From Flavobacterium sp. SM15 (lineage in GTDB: Bacteria; Bacteroidota; Bacteroidia; Flavobacteriales; Flavobacteriaceae), in assembly GCF_022012335.1 (NCBI RefSeq), contig NZ_JAKLTO010000002.1, positions 530,087 to 594,086 of the forward strand: DNA of 64,000 nt. Reading direction: 5' to 3'. Numbering within the stretch: the first letter of the stretch is position 1; every line of letters begins with the position of its first letter. The notes beneath the pieces are model-generated. The model did no database searches and was not told where the DNA came from. It worked only from the letters and a program-made list of their open reading frames with translations. Both the position numbers and the translations under genes were made by a program. Below are positions 61,868 to 64,000 of this stretch, one piece after another.

Positions 61868-61875
61868 TACATTTG
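61868..61875 (+). promoter_or_regulatory. Putative -7 element (TACATTTG) for the enoyl-CoA hydratase gene
   Basis: A TAnnTTTG match 99 bases before the ATG at 61975, in the divergent gap with the exported protein gene. Confidence 0.3.
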
Positions 61876-61974
61876 TTCAGCATAATTAGCCTGTACAACA
61901 ATGTAGCTACTGCACTTTCAGTCTCATTGGACAAAAATAAAAGTCAAACGTCATTTTTCATTTAAACGATAAGT

Positions 61975-62739
61975 ATGAATATAAACAACGGAACCTTACA
62001 CACTTCTATTTCGAATAAAATTGCAACAGTTACTTTTGCTCATCCGGCAAGCAATTCGTTTCCCAGCGAACAATTACAGCGTTTAACAGATGAGATCAAC
62101 CTTTTAAGCAACAATAGCGAAGTTTCCCTAATCCTATTAAAAAGTGAAGGAACCGGGGCCTTTTGTGCCGGTGCTTCTTTTGATGAATTGCTGGCGGTTT
62201 CCAACTTAGAAGAAGGTGCGAAATTCTTCTCAGGATTTGCCAATGTGATCAATGCAATGCGCAACTGTTCCAAATTAATCGTCGGAAGAATTCACGGTAA
62301 GGCCGTAGGCGGTGGTGTTGGATTGGCTGCAGCTTGCGATTATGCACTGGCCACAACCCAAAGCGCCATCAAACTATCGGAATTGGCTATCGGAATTGGC
62401 CCTTTTGTAATTGAACCCGCCGTTTCCAGAAAAATCGGAAAATCTGCTTTAGGGGAAATGACTTTAGCCGCACATGAGTGGAAAAGCGCTTCTTGGGCAC
62501 AGGAAAAAGGTTTGTATGCCAATGTTTTCGAATCTGTTGATGAATTGGATCAGGAACTGGACAGCTTTACTTCCAAACTAGCCTCCTACAACCCGGAAGC
62601 GTTAGCCGAAATGAAAAAAGTGTTGTGGGAAGGCACCGAAAACTGGGGCACCTTATTATATGAAAGAGCCGGAATTTCAGGACGTTTGGTACTTTCCGAT
62701 TTTACCGTAAATGCTTTAAATCAATTTAAGAAAAAATAA
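61975..62739 (+). CDS. Enoyl-CoA hydratase/isomerase family protein
   Basis: 254 residues of the crotonase superfamily. Oxyanion-hole segments: GAFCAGASFDELLA near residue 62 and GKAVGGGVGLAAACDYALAT near 108-127. The helix with the catalytic Glu reads SAIKLSELAIGIGPFVIEPA. It could act in fatty or branched-chain acyl-CoA degradation. The family does not fix the substrate. Monocistronic with a strong shared terminator. Confidence 0.9.
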   Translation: MNINNGTLHTSISNKIATVTFAHPASNSFPSEQLQRLTDEINLLSNNSEVSLILLKSEGTGAFCAGASFDELLAVSNLEEGAKFFSGFANVINAMRNCSKLIVGRIHGKAVGGGVGLAAACDYALATTQSAIKLSELAIGIGPFVIEPAVSRKIGKSALGEMTLAAHEWKSASWAQEKGLYANVFESVDELDQELDSFTSKLASYNPEALAEMKKVLWEGTENWGTLLYERAGISGRLVLSDFTVNALNQFKKK

Positions 62740-62771
62740 AAAAAAGCGCCCTGTACTAAGGGCGCTTTTTT
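62740..62771. terminator. Bidirectional rho-independent terminator
   Basis: AAAAAGCGCCC pairs with GGGCGCTTTTT around an eight-base loop between the convergent ends of the hydratase and the 2OG oxygenase genes. T runs are present on both strands. Confidence 0.88.
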
Positions 62772-63393
62772 ATCTGGTTTTCAGCCAACCGGTAATACTT
62801 AATCGGGGTTGTTTCACGGTTTTTACTTCGTGTTCCAGAACCTGGCTTTCAAAAATGACCATTCTTCCTTTTTTAGGAACGATGTTTTGGGTAATTTCAA
62901 CTCCATTTTCATTAAGATAAATCGCCAGTTCTCCTCCAAAATCATCCTGCCAGTTTTCATCATTCAAATAACACACCATCGAAAGCTTGCGGCGCGAATC
63001 ATTCTGAAACGTATCCAAATGGCGTTTGTAAAAAGTCCCTTCCGGATACAGTGCATAATGAAATTCTTTATCCTGAATCCCTAAAAAACAGGTTCGGTTC
63101 AAGTAATTTACAAAATCGTTTATGCGGTTAAAAAAGACCGTTTCCACTTCATCTTGAATTTCCTCATCCATCCAAAGGATAAAATCCCCGCGAACAGCTT
63201 CTGCAATGTGCTGGTCTGCTAAATTTCCAATGGCCGATTTTTTAAAGTTGTTTTCCTCGTACTTTTTCAGCAAATTTCCTCGAAGAATGTTCACTTCATC
63301 CGGAGTAAAAAAATCATCGGCCACACAGAATTTCTGCTGCATCAAATCATCAATAATCACTTCGTATTTCGGGTTCAATTCAAAATCACTCAT
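62770..63393 (-). CDS. 2OG-Fe(II) oxygenase (prolyl 4-hydroxylase-like)
   Basis: 207 residues from the ATG at 63393. The double-stranded beta-helix iron ligands are H125 and D127 (FYKRHLDTFQND) and H188 (ESQVLEHEVKT), and the 2-oxoglutarate-binding Arg is R197 in KQPRLSITGW. The substrate is unknown; P4H-like proteins in bacteria modify ribosomal proteins or EF-Tu. It has its own promoter and a terminator shared with the hydratase gene. Confidence 0.9.
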   Translation of the reverse strand: MSDFELNPKYEVIIDDLMQQKFCVADDFFTPDEVNILRGNLLKKYEENNFKKSAIGNLADQHIAEAVRGDFILWMDEEIQDEVETVFFNRINDFVNYLNRTCFLGIQDKEFHYALYPEGTFYKRHLDTFQNDSRRKLSMVCYLNDENWQDDFGGELAIYLNENGVEITQNIVPKKGRMVIFESQVLEHEVKTVKQPRLSITGWLKTR

Positions 63394-63409
63394 AAACAAA
63401 ACTATTGGC

Positions 63410-63417
63410 CAAAGATA
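63410..63417 (-). promoter_or_regulatory. Putative -7 element (TATCTTTG) for the 2OG oxygenase gene
   Basis: The minus strand reads TATCTTTG 17 bases upstream of the ATG. A second match (TAGTTTTG) lies at 63397-63404, too close to the start codon to be the better choice. Confidence 0.4.
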
Positions 63418-63445
63418 CAAAATGTTACTGCTTGATTTTATTTCT

Positions 63446-63453
63446 TAAATTTG
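63446..63453 (+). promoter_or_regulatory. Putative -7 element (TAAATTTG) for the QueD-like gene
   Basis: A TAnnTTTG match 18 bases before the ATG at 63472. It supports that start over an upstream codon at 63451. Confidence 0.45.
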
Positions 63454-63471
63454 CAGCCTAATACTTTTATA

Positions 63472-63921
63472 ATGGCAAACATTCGAATCACCAAACAGTT
63501 TACTTTCGAAACCGGGCATGCGCTTTACGGATACGACGGGAAATGTAAAAATGTTCACGGACACAGTTATAAGCTTTCCGTTACCGTGATTGGTCAACCG
63601 ATTACCGACACCACCAATGTAAAGTTCGGAATGGTCATTGACTTTGGCGATTTGAAAAAAATTGTAAAAGAAGACATTGTTGATGTTTTCGACCACGCAA
63701 CGGTTTTCAACAAAAACACTCCGCATATTGAACTGGCCAATGAACTTAAACAAAGAGGCCATCATGTTATTTTAGTGGACTATCAACCAACCAGTGAAAA
63801 TATGGTTATTGATTTTGCCGAAAAAATCAAGAGCCGTCTTCCTAAAAGCATCCAACTGCACTCGCTGAAACTTCAGGAAACAGAAACCTCGTTTGCCGAG
63901 TGGTACCAATCCGATAATTAA
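63472..63921 (+). CDS. 6-pyruvoyltetrahydropterin synthase / 6-carboxytetrahydropterin synthase family (QueD-like)
   Basis: 149 residues from the ATG at 63472. Zinc ligands H16, H29 and H31 and the catalytic Cys C25 lie in TGHALYGYDGKCKNVHGHSY, the T-fold signature. A further block is VIDFGDLKKIV, and the late SLKLQETETSFAEW carries the substrate-binding Glu. In bacteria the family mostly makes 6-carboxy-tetrahydropterin for queuosine, so QueD is more likely than a biopterin enzyme. The start follows a promoter element, which excludes the longer reading. Confidence 0.9.
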   Translation: MANIRITKQFTFETGHALYGYDGKCKNVHGHSYKLSVTVIGQPITDTTNVKFGMVIDFGDLKKIVKEDIVDVFDHATVFNKNTPHIELANELKQRGHHVILVDYQPTSENMVIDFAEKIKSRLPKSIQLHSLKLQETETSFAEWYQSDN

Positions 63922-63943
63922 TTATTTTAATAAAATTTGAAAT

Positions 63944-63975
63944 AAAAAAGCGTTCCATAATCGGAACGCTTTTTT
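63944..63975. terminator. Rho-independent terminator
   Basis: AAAAAAGCGTTCC pairs with GGAACGCTTTTTT around a six-base loop, 22 bases after the QueD-like stop. T runs occur on both strands. Confidence 0.88.
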
Positions 63976-64000
63976 ATTTTTGGTGTTTGGATTTAGTTTG

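Noticed and set aside
1..64000. CRISPR arrays, insertion sequences or prophage
   Set aside because: No regularly spaced repeats, transposase, integrase or phage structural genes were seen.

Overview
The window reads as a chromosomal segment of a Flavobacteriaceae bacterium, most likely Flavobacterium or a close relative. The sequence is AT-rich. The putative -7 promoter elements match the Bacteroidetes TAnnTTTG type. The gene set includes a GLPGLI-family protein, DUF3109, PycTM, a C45 lipoprotein and a tyrosine ammonia-lyase that closely resembles the one I know from F. johnsoniae. Genes are tightly packed and no gene-free gap exceeds 300 bases; the longest (6358-6624, upstream of nrdB) holds only a weak promoter candidate.

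Layout. 1-2.8 kb: the edge of a regulatory-domain outer-membrane protein, a GLPGLI protein, a small exported protein, a GNAT, a small AAA ATPase and a 75-residue protein, all on the minus strand. 2.9-6.4 kb: class I ribonucleotide reductase (nrdB then nrdA). 6.6-12 kb: DUF3109, MarC, a small membrane protein, a shortened flavoprotein, then a HupE-dCMP deaminase-S41 protease operon and a TerB-like protein. 12-13.2 kb: two lipoprotein-like genes, one with an in-frame TGA at codon 3. 13.2-23.6 kb: fructose-bisphosphatase, M48 peptidase, GNAT, aspartate kinase, ChrA, a very large envelope protein, a Lys/Ala-rich basic protein, a beta-propeller-like protein and OsmC. 23.6-30.8 kb: a 1243-residue lipoprotein joining a calcineurin-like phosphoesterase, a region that looks like an atypical kinase fold and an Omp85-like barrel; an HD-PycTM fusion; and a convergent GAF-domain protein.

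31.0-61 kb is a flexirubin-type (aryl polyene plus dialkylresorcinol) pigment cluster. About 29 genes run on the minus strand from tyrosine ammonia-lyase (59593) to an AMP-binding ligase (31083), with gaps from 0 to about 70 bases and many stop/start overlaps. A flavin-dependent halogenase/monooxygenase is divergent at the promoter end. TAL makes 4-coumarate and the ligase would activate it. Two ACPs, several ketosynthases (three with full Cys-His-His triads, one chain-length-factor-like and one fragment), FabG and hotdog dehydratases would extend the aryl polyene. DarA and DarB make the dialkylresorcinol. A BtrH-like protein, acyltransferases and a C45 lipoprotein are candidates for joining or tailoring steps. 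An MMPL fusion, an ABC transporter, LolA, a lipoprotein and a beta-barrel protein would place the product in the outer membrane. tRNA-Ala(GGC) lies 6 bases beyond the last gene. No phosphopantetheinyl transferase is visible in the cluster.

After the cluster come an exported protein of unknown function, an enoyl-CoA hydratase, a 2OG-Fe(II) oxygenase and a QueD/PTPS-family protein.

The least explained items are the phosphoesterase/kinase-like/barrel fusion, the HD-PycTM protein without a visible cyclase, the degenerate ketosynthase and hotdog partners, the BtrH-like protein as a possible ester-forming enzyme, and the nonsense codon in the lipoprotein at 13 kb.
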